A stretch of DNA of 36,189 nucleotides from a virus. The translations under genes were made by a program, and so were the position numbers. Of this stretch, positions 8,899 to 15,249 are shown one piece after another. How positions within the stretch are numbered: the stretch's first letter is position 1; each line of letters opens with the position of its first letter. A model generated the notes under the pieces. It ran no database searches. It worked only from the letters and a program-made list of their open reading frames with translations, and was not told the DNA's origin. The stretch spans positions 1 through 36,189 of the IMG/VR virus record IMGVR_UViG_3300034374_000806. One strand, written 5' to 3'.

Positions 8899-8917
8899 CT
8901 ATACTAATAGTATAGCA
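8899..8917 (-). promoter_or_regulatory. Extended -10 promoter with overlapping 17-bp perfect palindrome
   Basis: The minus strand carries TGC-TATACT, an extended -10. The palindrome CTATACTAATAGTATAG (8899-8915, 8-bp arms about one central base) covers the -10 completely, as an operator would. The -35 at 17 bp is poor (TTCCAA), which fits an extended -10 promoter. Transcription would begin near 8902 and serve the small proteins, scaffold and coat genes independently of the upstream late promoter. Confidence 0.55.
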
Positions 8918-8955
8918 TAAATTTTAACTAATTGGAAGAGTTTTCAACAATTTTT

Positions 8956-11043
8956 TTATTGTTGCGTTTGACCTGTGTCACCGGCTTGTTCGACTGGGTT
9001 TCCAGTTGTTCTAGCCTCTCCTCCAACTGCTTGACTCTGCTGTCGATTATTCGGGTTACTTTGTCCCATTCTAGATTGGTTAGCATTTACCACTCCTTGC
9101 ATTTGTGATGCTTTCTTAATATTAATTTCTTGTTCCTTCAAATAGAGATCTGCAATTTGTGCTCTACGCTGGAACTCTTTATCATCCTCATCGCCGGGTT
9201 GGTTATTCATAGAAAGAACCTTAATACGGTCTGTCTGAGCTTTATATTTATCCAACTCAATGTCAGCTTTAGTCCGTTCAACACGTGCCTGAGACTCTGC
9301 CGCTTGACCGTTGAATGCATTAGTTTGTGATTCAAGCTGTGCATTTTTACGTTGCATATCTTCTTGAGCCGCTTGTTGTTGCTCAGGCGATGGTTGCTTA
9401 GACTTACGGATACCTTGAATTAAGTCTTCACGATTTGATAGGTTCATGTGATCTATCACAGCCTCAACCAAGAACATATACATCGGTGAGTTACGATCCA
9501 TTGTCTGTAACAACTGTACGAGCTGTGTTACTTCATATTCACGGGCAATAATACCCAGAGAAGAAGATGTAACAAACTTAAAGTCACGAACAGGGTAAAG
9601 TTCCGGCGTAAACTGCATATAACGCCATGCAGTCTTCTCAATCATCGGAATGAGGAAAGATTCTTGGAAGTTCAATAAAGTACGCTTGTGGCGCTTTATA
9701 ATGGCTCCTAGACCCATTGAAATACCAGCCGCAGTAGACTGACTATTAATAGACCCCGGAATACCTGCTGAATCAATTGCTCCGGTAGCCTGTTGTACCA
9801 TTGTCATCAGGTCTTTACCCTGTGCAAAAGAAACCTGATCGAGTTGTCCAAACTGGAATGGCTTCAGGATCTCTGCAGGGTTACCGTTCGTAAGAATCGC
9901 TTTACCCGGACGAACTTCCATTTTAGCGCCACGAGGTAGCCTAGAGGCGTCTACAGCGAGCATTGGATGTACTGTCAATGCCAAAGCATCGATGCGAGCA
10001 CGTAGCTCTGTGTCAAGAGCTTTCTGGCTGTTATAGCCTTTCTCGCAGATTCCACGGCCCCAGAAACGTCCCGGTACTACATCCCATGAGAAAGCCACTA
10101 CAGGACGATCTCCCATCATGTAGGGGTTTGTCTCAAGTTTAAGCAATTGGCCGCCGTTAGCGATTACAGCAACAACTTCAACATATTCGTTGTTGCCCTG
10201 CAACATTCCTTCTTCATTCTCTTCTTCTACCAGCTCGACAACTTCTTCGTCTTCGTCTTCTGTAAAGTATTCTTCAAAGAGATATCGAGGAATTAAACCA
10301 TAATACTTAGTGAGGCGAACTTTGTCGTCTGAGTAAATTGTTAGTTCCTGATCTGGTTCAAGATCTGTGTCTTCAATGTAGGTATCAATAGCTACATCGT
10401 TGTACACACCTGAAGTAATTAACTGTTCTACTTGATGTTTAGGAACAAACTCATCAATAGCAACGCCTAGAGCTTCATCAATAGAGGTAGCTACAGGATC
10501 AATTAAGAAGTTCTGCGGTAAAATCGGCTTCAGTTTTACAATAAAACGATCACGGGTTTCTACACCAACTGCTGTCAGGTCACCGCCCATCGCAGGGCGT
10601 GTCGCAGGCTTCATTTCTTTTTCTTCTTCTAACACCAACTCTGCAATACCTGTACCAAAGACTGCAGAATTTAGAATTGCTTCAGAAACATGACGACGGA
10701 TTTGTGCTCTTGAGAAGTCTTCATCAAGTTGTTTTTGCAATACAACAATATCGTTTTTCTCTTTATCTTGGATATCGTCTTTGATGTTAAAAAATCTTCC
10801 ACGCCCAAAAGTCGCTTCTTCAACCTCAGCAACAGAAGACTCTACAGCTTGTTGCAGTGCAGGAGAAATTAATCGAGAGCGTTCTGATTGTCGTAAAGAA
10901 TCTTCCTGTGACCAAATACCACGCCATAGTCTGTAATACTCATCAAACCTTTCCGAATAGTTTGATTCGTAGTGGTCACGCCACTGTTCGCATTTGTGCA
11001 TGATCCAGCCAGCTACGCTTTGGCCTTTGATGTCATAGTCCAT
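8956..11043 (-). CDS. Portal (head-tail connector) protein
   Basis: A 695-residue protein directly downstream of TerL, the standard portal position. The N-terminus (MDYDIKGQSVAGWIMHKCEQWRD) and the stretch SRLISPALQQAVESSVAEVEE match podoviral portals. The middle contains RPVVAFSWDVVPGRFWGRG, typical of the clip/stem region of this family. The C-terminal 120 residues are Gln/Asn-rich and helical (QQAAQEDMQRKNAQLES), like the barrel of P22-type portals. Twelve copies would form the DNA channel and dock TerL during packaging. The start is supported by AGGA 7 bases upstream, and only one base lies between it and the TerL stop. An acidic insert (DEDEEVVELVEEENEE, about residues 263-278) is notable. 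Confidence 0.9.
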   Translation of the reverse strand: MDYDIKGQSVAGWIMHKCEQWRDHYESNYSERFDEYYRLWRGIWSQEDSLRQSERSRLISPALQQAVESSVAEVEEATFGRGRFFNIKDDIQDKEKNDIVVLQKQLDEDFSRAQIRRHVSEAILNSAVFGTGIAELVLEEEKEMKPATRPAMGGDLTAVGVETRDRFIVKLKPILPQNFLIDPVATSIDEALGVAIDEFVPKHQVEQLITSGVYNDVAIDTYIEDTDLEPDQELTIYSDDKVRLTKYYGLIPRYLFEEYFTEDEDEEVVELVEEENEEGMLQGNNEYVEVVAVIANGGQLLKLETNPYMMGDRPVVAFSWDVVPGRFWGRGICEKGYNSQKALDTELRARIDALALTVHPMLAVDASRLPRGAKMEVRPGKAILTNGNPAEILKPFQFGQLDQVSFAQGKDLMTMVQQATGAIDSAGIPGSINSQSTAAGISMGLGAIIKRHKRTLLNFQESFLIPMIEKTAWRYMQFTPELYPVRDFKFVTSSSLGIIAREYEVTQLVQLLQTMDRNSPMYMFLVEAVIDHMNLSNREDLIQGIRKSKQPSPEQQQAAQEDMQRKNAQLESQTNAFNGQAAESQARVERTKADIELDKYKAQTDRIKVLSMNNQPGDEDDKEFQRRAQIADLYLKEQEINIKKASQMQGVVNANQSRMGQSNPNNRQQSQAVGGEARTTGNPVEQAGDTGQTQQ

Positions 11044-11044
11044 A

Positions 11045-12298
11045 TTAATATCCTGCTATCGGGTCTATAATTTCAAACTCTTCTTCTTCGTAGTCTACAT
11101 AGTAGCTCACCTTAGCAAGCTGATCGATGTAAGCTAACGAGTCAACCAAGTCATCGTGTACCAGTGGGTTAGGAAACTGAAAAAGTTCATCGAGGAATGT
11201 AGTGTTCCATTCGCCTTCCGCCAGTTCTATTTTGCCGTGTTCAAAGCGTCCCTGTAACGCCCATACGACACGATCTACTTTTTTCTTATTACCGTGTGTT
11301 AGTTCTTCAACCCTGAAGAATCTATTACCGGATTTCATTAAATCTGTAAGATAAGGTATTACAGCATTACGCAATGCACCTTTTTCAATACCTACCGAAA
11401 TTGGTTGATAGTGCTCAACAGCCTCAAATATTTTCTTTGCTGTTTTTTTAATATCCCATCGCCCAAAAATAATATCTGCTACCCACCAGCCATGTTCATT
11501 GACCTTCACTATAGAAATAGCAGTATTATCAAGTTTTTTACTTTTCCCTGTAGCATTGGAAGCCACATCAGCAAATCCTGCCAAGTCAACAGCGATGTAG
11601 TAATCTCCAACCTCTGGCTCTTCGTTATTAAAGGCAACCCAGTTTTCTTTGAAGATCTCCGAACCCAGAGCCTCAAATGACGCCATAAATTCCTGACGGA
11701 ACGCATAAGACGACATTGACTGTTTAGCTGTATCAATTTCTTCCGGGTCAAGAAGCGGATTGTCATAACTTGTAAAGTGCCATGCTTGATAAGTCGGGTC
11801 ATTACCAAGCTCTGCATATTTGTACAAGTCGTAAAAATGATTACGCCCAAGAGGTGTCCCAATAAACAGTGCATGGCCTTTCTGGTCAGCTAGCGCAGGC
11901 CTCAGTACGGTTTCCCATACAGAAGGCTTCATATCCGCATATTCGTCCAAAACAAGGAACTTAAGGGATACACCACGCATTGTCTCTGGTCTATCAGCAC
12001 CTTTTAATGAAATCGTTGCTCCATTAATCAGTTTAATTTGCATGTTATTAACATGACTACCAGATATTACGGGATTACCTAGTTCTAACAAGGTATTCCA
12101 CATAATATCTCTTGCCTGCCCCTGAGTAGGAGCAACGTAGAACACATGTCCACGTTCAGTTTGTAACGCATTGATGATTAACATCCAAGCCGCCAAACGA
12201 GACTTCCCAGTTCGACGGCCTGCCGCTACAATCTTAAATCGTACATCAGTCTCAAATACCGACTGTTGCCAAGGTAGAAGCTCTACACTAAGCTCCAC
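11045..12298 (-). CDS. terL: Terminase large subunit (TerL), GTG start
   Basis: A 417-residue packaging ATPase-nuclease. The ATPase domain has Walker A at residues 25-33 (AAGRRTGKS) and Walker B at 115-119 (LVLDE). IGTPLGRN (146-153) marks the coupling region. The RNase-H-like nuclease begins at YYIAVDLAG with the first metal-binding Asp at 238, and a C-terminal Asp cluster HDDLVDSLAY lies near residue 390. At 417 residues it is shorter than the T7 enzyme but normal for marine podoviruses. It starts with GTG at 12298, preceded by AGGA, inside the last codons of the lysozyme gene (11-base overlap), so it is probably coupled to it. Confidence 0.93.
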   Translation of the reverse strand: MELSVELLPWQQSVFETDVRFKIVAAGRRTGKSRLAAWMLIINALQTERGHVFYVAPTQGQARDIMWNTLLELGNPVISGSHVNNMQIKLINGATISLKGADRPETMRGVSLKFLVLDEYADMKPSVWETVLRPALADQKGHALFIGTPLGRNHFYDLYKYAELGNDPTYQAWHFTSYDNPLLDPEEIDTAKQSMSSYAFRQEFMASFEALGSEIFKENWVAFNNEEPEVGDYYIAVDLAGFADVASNATGKSKKLDNTAISIVKVNEHGWWVADIIFGRWDIKKTAKKIFEAVEHYQPISVGIEKGALRNAVIPYLTDLMKSGNRFFRVEELTHGNKKKVDRVVWALQGRFEHGKIELAEGEWNTTFLDELFQFPNPLVHDDLVDSLAYIDQLAKVSYYVDYEEEEFEIIDPIAGY

Positions 12299-12740
12299 GC
12301 ATTATCCTTTCAAGCTCTTTACTACGATGGCCTACTTGGTCATACCACTTTGAATCCACCATTTCGTCGGCGGCTATATTGTATTTACCTTCGTTGACAG
12401 CTTTTAGCATGTTTTTAAATTGACTTAATCTATTTCGGCCAAGATTAAATGCCATATTCACTAAGACTCTTTGAGCGTCCGGTGACTGTCCTGCAAAGTT
12501 TAATACAAGCGCACAGGCATCTGTATAGGCTGTGTTGATGTCTTGTTCAAAACAGTTTTCAATTCTTTCTTCAGTGACAGGTGTGCCTACAGGCCAACCA
12601 TATTCAATGTCATCTTCTGTAACCAAGTGACCTACACCAAAAGTTTCATAGCCTTCTGAGTCTAAATAGATCTCAGATACGTAACCTTCGTGTTTGATTA
12701 GGTCTTCTTTTACAATATCAATTAAGTCTTCTTTATTCAT
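12288..12740 (-). CDS. T4-type lysozyme (glycoside hydrolase family 24 endolysin)
   Basis: A 150-residue muramidase. The T4 lysozyme triad is visible with exact spacing: Glu18 (KHEGY), Asp27 (YLDSEGY) and Thr33 (ETFGVGH), equivalent to T4 E11, D20 and T26. The later stretches NMAFNLGR and MVDSKWYDQVGHRSKEL match the family's C-terminal lobe. It has no signal peptide or TM segment, so it needs a holin, and a likely one is encoded at 35486. It sits between TerS and TerL, overlapping both (8 and 11 bases), with a strong GGAGG ribosome site inside the end of TerS. The placement is unusual for an endolysin, so a virion-associated role is also possible. Confidence 0.92.
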   Translation of the reverse strand: MNKEDLIDIVKEDLIKHEGYVSEIYLDSEGYETFGVGHLVTEDDIEYGWPVGTPVTEERIENCFEQDINTAYTDACALVLNFAGQSPDAQRVLVNMAFNLGRNRLSQFKNMLKAVNEGKYNIAADEMVDSKWYDQVGHRSKELERIMRGA

Positions 12741-13119
12741 CTATTACCTCCGCCTCGATTATTTCACCTTCAGTGATTTTACCGCCGACGCCTGTAATAG
12801 TAATATTTACAGAACTCTTACCCTGAGACATTTTATCTTTTTCAAAATATGACATCGGTAATACCCGATCCATGCACATCTTTAATGCCGCCATTTGTCC
12901 GGGATGTTCGTCATCAAGTGCAATATTAATTATTTTATTGATAACTTTATCGCCGCTGGTAGCTAATAAACGAGCTTTAAACTCATTTATCCTAGCGGCG
13001 TCACCCGGTGGTCTACCTACAATGCCTCTATTGCCTCTTTTTTTAGCTTCAATATCGGTTTTTCTAGGTCTTCCTCGCTTTTTTGGGGTGTTTTGTTCTG
13101 TTTCTATGGGACTCGACAT
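12733..13119 (-). CDS. Probable terminase small subunit (TerS)
   Basis: A 128-residue basic protein at the head of the late operon, two genes before TerL. The N-terminus has AT-hook-like stretches (KKRGRPRK and IVGRPPGD) followed by a helical domain (NEFKARLLATSGDKVINKI) and an oligomerisation-like region (GQMAALKMCMDRVLP), with an acidic tail. This fits the small packaging subunit that recognises phage DNA. I chose ATG 13119, with GGAG 5 bases upstream, over a longer frame from 13164, because that frame would start upstream of the promoter. The call rests on position and composition and was not aligned. Confidence 0.75.
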   Translation of the reverse strand: MSSPIETEQNTPKKRGRPRKTDIEAKKRGNRGIVGRPPGDAARINEFKARLLATSGDKVINKIINIALDDEHPGQMAALKMCMDRVLPMSYFEKDKMSQGKSSVNITITGVGGKITEGEIIEAEVIDE

Positions 13120-13139
13120 AGTTTCTCCACTGCATACTA

Positions 13140-13152
13140 ATATTATACCACG
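13140..13152 (-). promoter_or_regulatory. Late promoter upstream of TerS, shared 13-bp core
   Basis: The minus strand reads CGTGGTATAATAT: a consensus TATAAT (13142-13147) with the extended -10 TGG. A TTGATT lies 18 bp upstream as a possible -35. The same 13 bases occur exactly at 20063-20075 and 32400-32412, also directly before genes. Transcription would start near 13135, leaving a 16-base leader with the TerS ribosome site. Confidence 0.75.
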
Positions 13153-13373
13153 CAAGTCAAGCAAAAATCAACCTTTTTAGTTTAAATAACTACATTTTCT
13201 TCAGTGCGGAATCTGTAAAGATTTCAAAGACTTAGCTAGACCTGTATAAGTGTTTAATTTTGCTAGTTTTTTCTTATTTTTAGCTCTAGCAAGTCTGTGT
13301 AGCACCTACATCAACTAGATCACCTATATAGACGTCCCCGGCATTCTATTTAGACCCGATCAAGTCTGCAAAG

Positions 13374-13409
13374 TTGGCACGATTATTGCTAATGCAATAA
13401 CTATGCCAG
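13374..13409. promoter_or_regulatory. Sigma-54-type palindrome, copy 1
   Basis: The plus strand TTGGCACGATTATTGCT matches the sigma-54 consensus TGGCAYRNNNNTTGCW exactly at 13375-13390. The minus strand, read from 13408 to 13393, also matches exactly (TGGCATAGTTATTGCA). The two -12 elements face each other two bases apart. TTGGCA and TGCCAG form the outer arms. Confidence 0.65.
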
Positions 13410-13426
13410 CTATATAGTCTGCGGAG

Positions 13427-13462
13427 TTGGCACGATTATTGCTATTGCAAAGACTATGCCAA
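13427..13462. promoter_or_regulatory. Sigma-54-type palindrome, copy 2
   Basis: The plus strand at 13428-13443 (TGGCACGATTATTGCT) and the minus strand from 13461 to 13446 (TGGCATAGTCTTTGCA) both match the sigma-54 consensus at every specified base. The outer arms AGTTGGCA and TGCCAACT are a perfect 8-bp inverted repeat, so the element could also form an RNA hairpin or bind a dimeric protein. Confidence 0.65.
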
Positions 13463-13481
13463 CTTCATAGGCCTACAAAGG

Positions 13482-13517
13482 TTGGCATGATTGTTGCTAT
13501 TGCAAAGACTATGCCAA
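13482..13517. promoter_or_regulatory. Sigma-54-type palindrome, copy 3
   Basis: The plus strand at 13483-13498 (TGGCATGATTGTTGCT) and the minus strand from 13516 to 13501 (TGGCATAGTCTTTGCA) both match the consensus exactly. The distance to copy 2 is 55 bp. The right half is identical to that of copy 2, while the left half has changes that keep the consensus (CACG to CATG, ATTA to ATTG). Confidence 0.65.
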
Positions 13518-13538
13518 TCGACACAGGCTAAACAGTCT

Positions 13539-13555
13539 AGCAAGAACTATGCCAA
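13539..13555 (-). promoter_or_regulatory. Sigma-54-type half element, copy 4
   Basis: Only the leftward-reading half is present: the minus strand from 13554 to 13539 is TGGCATAGTTCTTGCT, an exact consensus match. The rightward half is absent. All four minus-strand sites in this cluster point towards the TerS-led late operon, which starts about 280-430 bases further on. Confidence 0.55.
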
Positions 13556-13654
13556 CTTTGCAGGCTACAAAAATTTTTTAGTCTATATCGATTTGTGCGA
13601 CTGCACAGGCTGGAAAGATAAAAAAGATGGGTCGATATAGTACCCATTAGAGAC

Positions 13655-13679
13655 AAAAAAAAGCCCGCTATTTGCGGGC
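13655..13679 (-). terminator. Rho-independent terminator of the cargo block
   Basis: The minus strand has GCCCGC-AAATA-GCGGGC (6-bp GC stem, 13663-13679) followed by eight Us (13662-13655). It stops leftward transcripts from the glycosylase-like gene before they enter the late-gene control region. No U run follows on the plus strand. Confidence 0.9.
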
Positions 13680-13746
13680 CTAGGTTAATAAAAGAATAGT
13701 TGCAATAACCAATCTAGAAATTTTTCTATAGGGTTTCTATTGTCCA

Positions 13747-14328
13747 TCATTGCACCAAGTAATCGAAGTGTACGGCGCTAACATGGTCACCATCTACCCA
13801 TCGTTTAGGGTCACGTTTAGCTATTAGCTTGCACCAGCTATCCCATAGCCAACTGGTACGCCTAGACTTGCAAGCGCTAATATAGGCGTCTATCTTTTTG
13901 CGTTTGGTTGTTTCGGTCGCTGATTTATTCAAGGTTAAGACACTAGGCGCTATATTCAATCGCCTAAGATTGTGAACATCTATACAACCAACTCTACCAG
14001 CGAATAGCTGACAACAAAAACCGGCCTTGGCTAGTCCTAGGCCCGGAACCTGTAGAAAAGCTTGCATTAGTTCGCTATCGGTTTTTGCGTCCATTGTATC
14101 CCGGTAGAGCGCTTCTTTATGTTCCTGCAACCAATCAAAAGTTTTGCGCTTGTTGCCCCATACGAAACGACTATCAGCGCCTAGGGCTTTATAGTCTCGC
14201 ATTTGGTCACCAACCGCATGCCATGGTTGCTGAATCGATAGCACTACCATCATTACCATATCAGCGTTATTGTCCGCCGATTGTTGGCAGTGTTCGTTGA
14301 TCTTTGGGTTTACTGTTTTAAAACTCAT
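13747..14328 (-). CDS. Helix-hairpin-helix DNA glycosylase-like protein
   Basis: A 193-residue protein. Residues 93-122 read VPGLGLAKAGFCCQLF...GCIDVHNLRR, an HhH motif followed by the IDVH segment that in OGG1 (VDVH) and EndoIII (VDTH) carries the catalytic Asp, here Asp117. The lyase Lys of EndoIII and OGG1 aligns with Ala100 (a Lys follows at 101), so it would be a monofunctional glycosylase or a non-catalytic DNA binder. The start overlaps a 31-residue ORF by ATGA. It is isolated between two terminators with late genes on one side and early genes on the other, which suggests an acquired cargo gene. A base-excision or modified-base role is inferred from the motif only. Confidence 0.65.
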   Translation of the reverse strand: MSFKTVNPKINEHCQQSADNNADMVMMVVLSIQQPWHAVGDQMRDYKALGADSRFVWGNKRKTFDWLQEHKEALYRDTMDAKTDSELMQAFLQVPGLGLAKAGFCCQLFAGRVGCIDVHNLRRLNIAPSVLTLNKSATETTKRKKIDAYISACKSRRTSWLWDSWCKLIAKRDPKRWVDGDHVSAVHFDYLVQ

Positions 14329-14420
14329 TTTGTCACCATGCTATAAAGACCGATTAAACCAAAAACGATAATGAGAAACATTGCACCATTATCTATCCCG
14401 AAAACTTGTGATTCTATCAT
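14325..14420 (-). CDS. Tiny single-pass membrane peptide (possible)
   Basis: A 31-residue ORF, MIESQVFGIDNGAMF followed by a hydrophobic stretch (LIIVFGLIGLY) and a polar SMVTK end, so one TM helix is expected. Its TGA overlaps the glycosylase-like gene's ATG (ATGA), which suggests coupling. Against it, no ribosome site is visible and the ATG lies just 3 bases after the U-run of the upstream terminator. It could be a leader peptide or chance. Confidence 0.4.
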   Translation of the reverse strand: MIESQVFGIDNGAMFLIIVFGLIGLYSMVTK

Positions 14421-14423
14421 AAT

Positions 14424-14447
14424 AAAAAACGCCCTATTGCTAGGGCG
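14424..14447 (-). terminator. Rho-independent terminator, GNRA-loop hairpin
   Basis: The minus strand has CGCCCTA-GCAA-TAGGGCG (perfect 7-bp stem, GCAA tetraloop, 14430-14447) followed by six Us (14429-14424). It lies 16 bases after the stop of the 106-residue gene and separates it from the two genes downstream, which would depend on read-through or an unseen promoter. Confidence 0.92.
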
Positions 14448-14462
14448 CTCCCGTGGTTGAAA

Positions 14463-14783
14463 TTATTTTTCAGCGCTTACGCTAAAGTTCCAAATGTCCC
14501 GGCCTTTGGGCGCTTCAACAGCGATAGTAATAAGGCCGCAATGGATTTGCGAGAAACTATCGTAAGCTTCACCAGCTATCGGGCGCATCTTGTTTTTACG
14601 TACACGATAGAAACCTTGAAGGCCTAAGCGATCGGTATAAAACCGAACCGTACCATTTTTCTCTTTGGTGAATTGTACGTCTAAGGTTGGCCAATATTGA
14701 CGCACCATGTAACGTGCAATGCGCTCATCTTTGTTATACTTGAAAAACTCAATTGTGTTGCGAATAATATTTTGCATTTTCAT
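14463..14783 (-). CDS. Orphan hypothetical protein of the cargo block
   Basis: A 106-residue basic protein. The first 30 residues are helical (IRNTIEFFKYNKDERIARYMVRQYW), followed by a probable beta-rich domain (VRFYTDRLGLQGFYRVRKNKM). I recognise no family. AGGA 4 bases before ATG 14783 supports the start. A perfect GNRA-loop terminator ends it. The nearest good promoter-like sequence is the non-palindromic sigma-54 match at 14934-14949, which reads towards it and leaves a leader of about 140 bases. Its position in the cargo block suggests a phage accessory gene that is regulated separately from early and late operons. Confidence 0.6.
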   Translation of the reverse strand: MKMQNIIRNTIEFFKYNKDERIARYMVRQYWPTLDVQFTKEKNGTVRFYTDRLGLQGFYRVRKNKMRPIAGEAYDSFSQIHCGLITIAVEAPKGRDIWNFSVSAEK

Positions 14784-14932
14784 ATTCCTGTTTAGGTTTA
14801 CACGAAAGGCCTTGTTGCCAATCGATGTAGTAATTAAAGCATACCTAAAATCAAAAGTGTTAATAATATTTTTTCATATACCTATAACTTTCGGTTATAT
14901 GCTATCGGCCTTTATTTACGTGCGCACGTGCG

Positions 14933-14950
14933 TAGCAACTACCGTGCCAA
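14933..14950 (-). promoter_or_regulatory. Non-palindromic sigma-54 promoter match facing the orphan gene
   Basis: The minus strand from 14950 reads TTGGCACGGTAGTTGCTA. The core TGGCACGGTAGTTGCT (14949 to 14934) is an exact match to TGGCAYRNNNNTTGCW, with GG and GC ten bases apart. Transcription would start near 14923 and reach the gene at 14783. Unlike the other copies it has no mirror half, so it is independent support for sigma-54 use and not just another copy of the repeat. Confidence 0.6.
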
Positions 14951-15084
14951 AAAACCTAAATCGACGATCTATTTTTTTCCATGCTATGGTAGCCAATCGG
15001 CGCTATCGGCGCTCAGAGGCGCTTAAAATCGCTCTCAGGACTACGACTATTTATAAGCGCATTTTTTGCGTCTAAATTTAAACA

Positions 15085-15120
15085 TTGGCACGATTGTTGC
15101 TAATGCATAAACCATGCCAA
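15085..15120. promoter_or_regulatory. Sigma-54-type palindrome, copy 5
   Basis: The plus strand at 15086-15101 (TGGCACGATTGTTGCT) matches the consensus exactly and would start transcription near 15112, towards the early operon. The minus half (TGGCATGGTTTATGCA, 15119 to 15104) has one mismatch in the -12 box. It lies 34 bases before the iteron array. Confidence 0.65.
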
Positions 15121-15153
15121 CTTTTTCAACTGAAATTTCTGTAAATGATAACC

Positions 15154-15249
15154 ATTCGCATTTGTGAATCATTCGCATTTGTGAATCATTTGCATTTGTG
15201 AATCATTCGCATTTGTGAATCATTTGCATTTGTGAATCATTTGCATTTA
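15154..15249. repeat. Array of 17-bp direct repeats (iteron-like), five full copies plus a partial
   Basis: The unit is ATTYGCATTTGTGAATC. Full copies lie at 15154-15170, 15171-15187, 15188-15204, 15205-15221 and 15222-15238, and a partial one at 15239-15249. The fourth base runs C, C, T, C, T, T through the array. Each unit is an imperfect inverted repeat (ATTCGCA / TGTGAAT). The complement TGATTCACA is one mismatch from the DnaA box TTATNCACA. There are no spacers, so this is not CRISPR. It may be an operator array or part of a replication origin. Confidence 0.85.

Larger units (their letters stand above)
13165..13654. other. Non-coding control region left of the cargo block
   Basis: No credible gene lies in these 490 bases on either strand. 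They hold the 5' side of the TerS promoter, a TTGCTAG...CTAGCAA inverted repeat (13260-13266 and 13286-13292), and the run of palindromic sigma-54-like elements at 13374-13555. Short phrases such as TAGTCTGC and AGGCTA recur between the palindromes, so the repeat unit is longer than the palindrome and irregularly spaced (53, 55 and 38 bp). Confidence 0.7.
14784..15153. other. Non-coding control region right of the cargo block
   Basis: No credible gene is seen in these 370 bases. They contain the 12-bp perfect palindrome ACGTGCGCACGT (14918-14929), the leftward sigma-54 match at 14934-14949, three closely spaced GGCGCT hexamers (about 15000-15020) and the fifth palindromic sigma-54 element (15085-15120). 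I saw no convincing -35/-10 pair reading leftward to the orphan gene. Confidence 0.65.

Noticed and set aside
8941-8966. CAACAAT...ATTGTTG hairpin at the portal stop as a terminator
   Set aside because: The stem is AT-rich and no U run follows on the minus strand, so it is not a convincing intrinsic terminator.
13120-13164. Longer N-terminus of TerS from 13164
   Set aside because: It would begin upstream of the -10 of the TerS promoter; ATG 13119 has GGAG 5 bases upstream.
14784-15075. Plus-strand open frame of about 118 codons from 14719 through the control region
   Set aside because: It is antisense to the orphan gene at its start, has no ribosome site and runs through the palindrome and promoter elements; composition is not protein-like.
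15154-15249. CRISPR array
   Set aside because: The 17-bp units are directly adjacent with no spacers and no cas genes nearby; they are iteron-like repeats.
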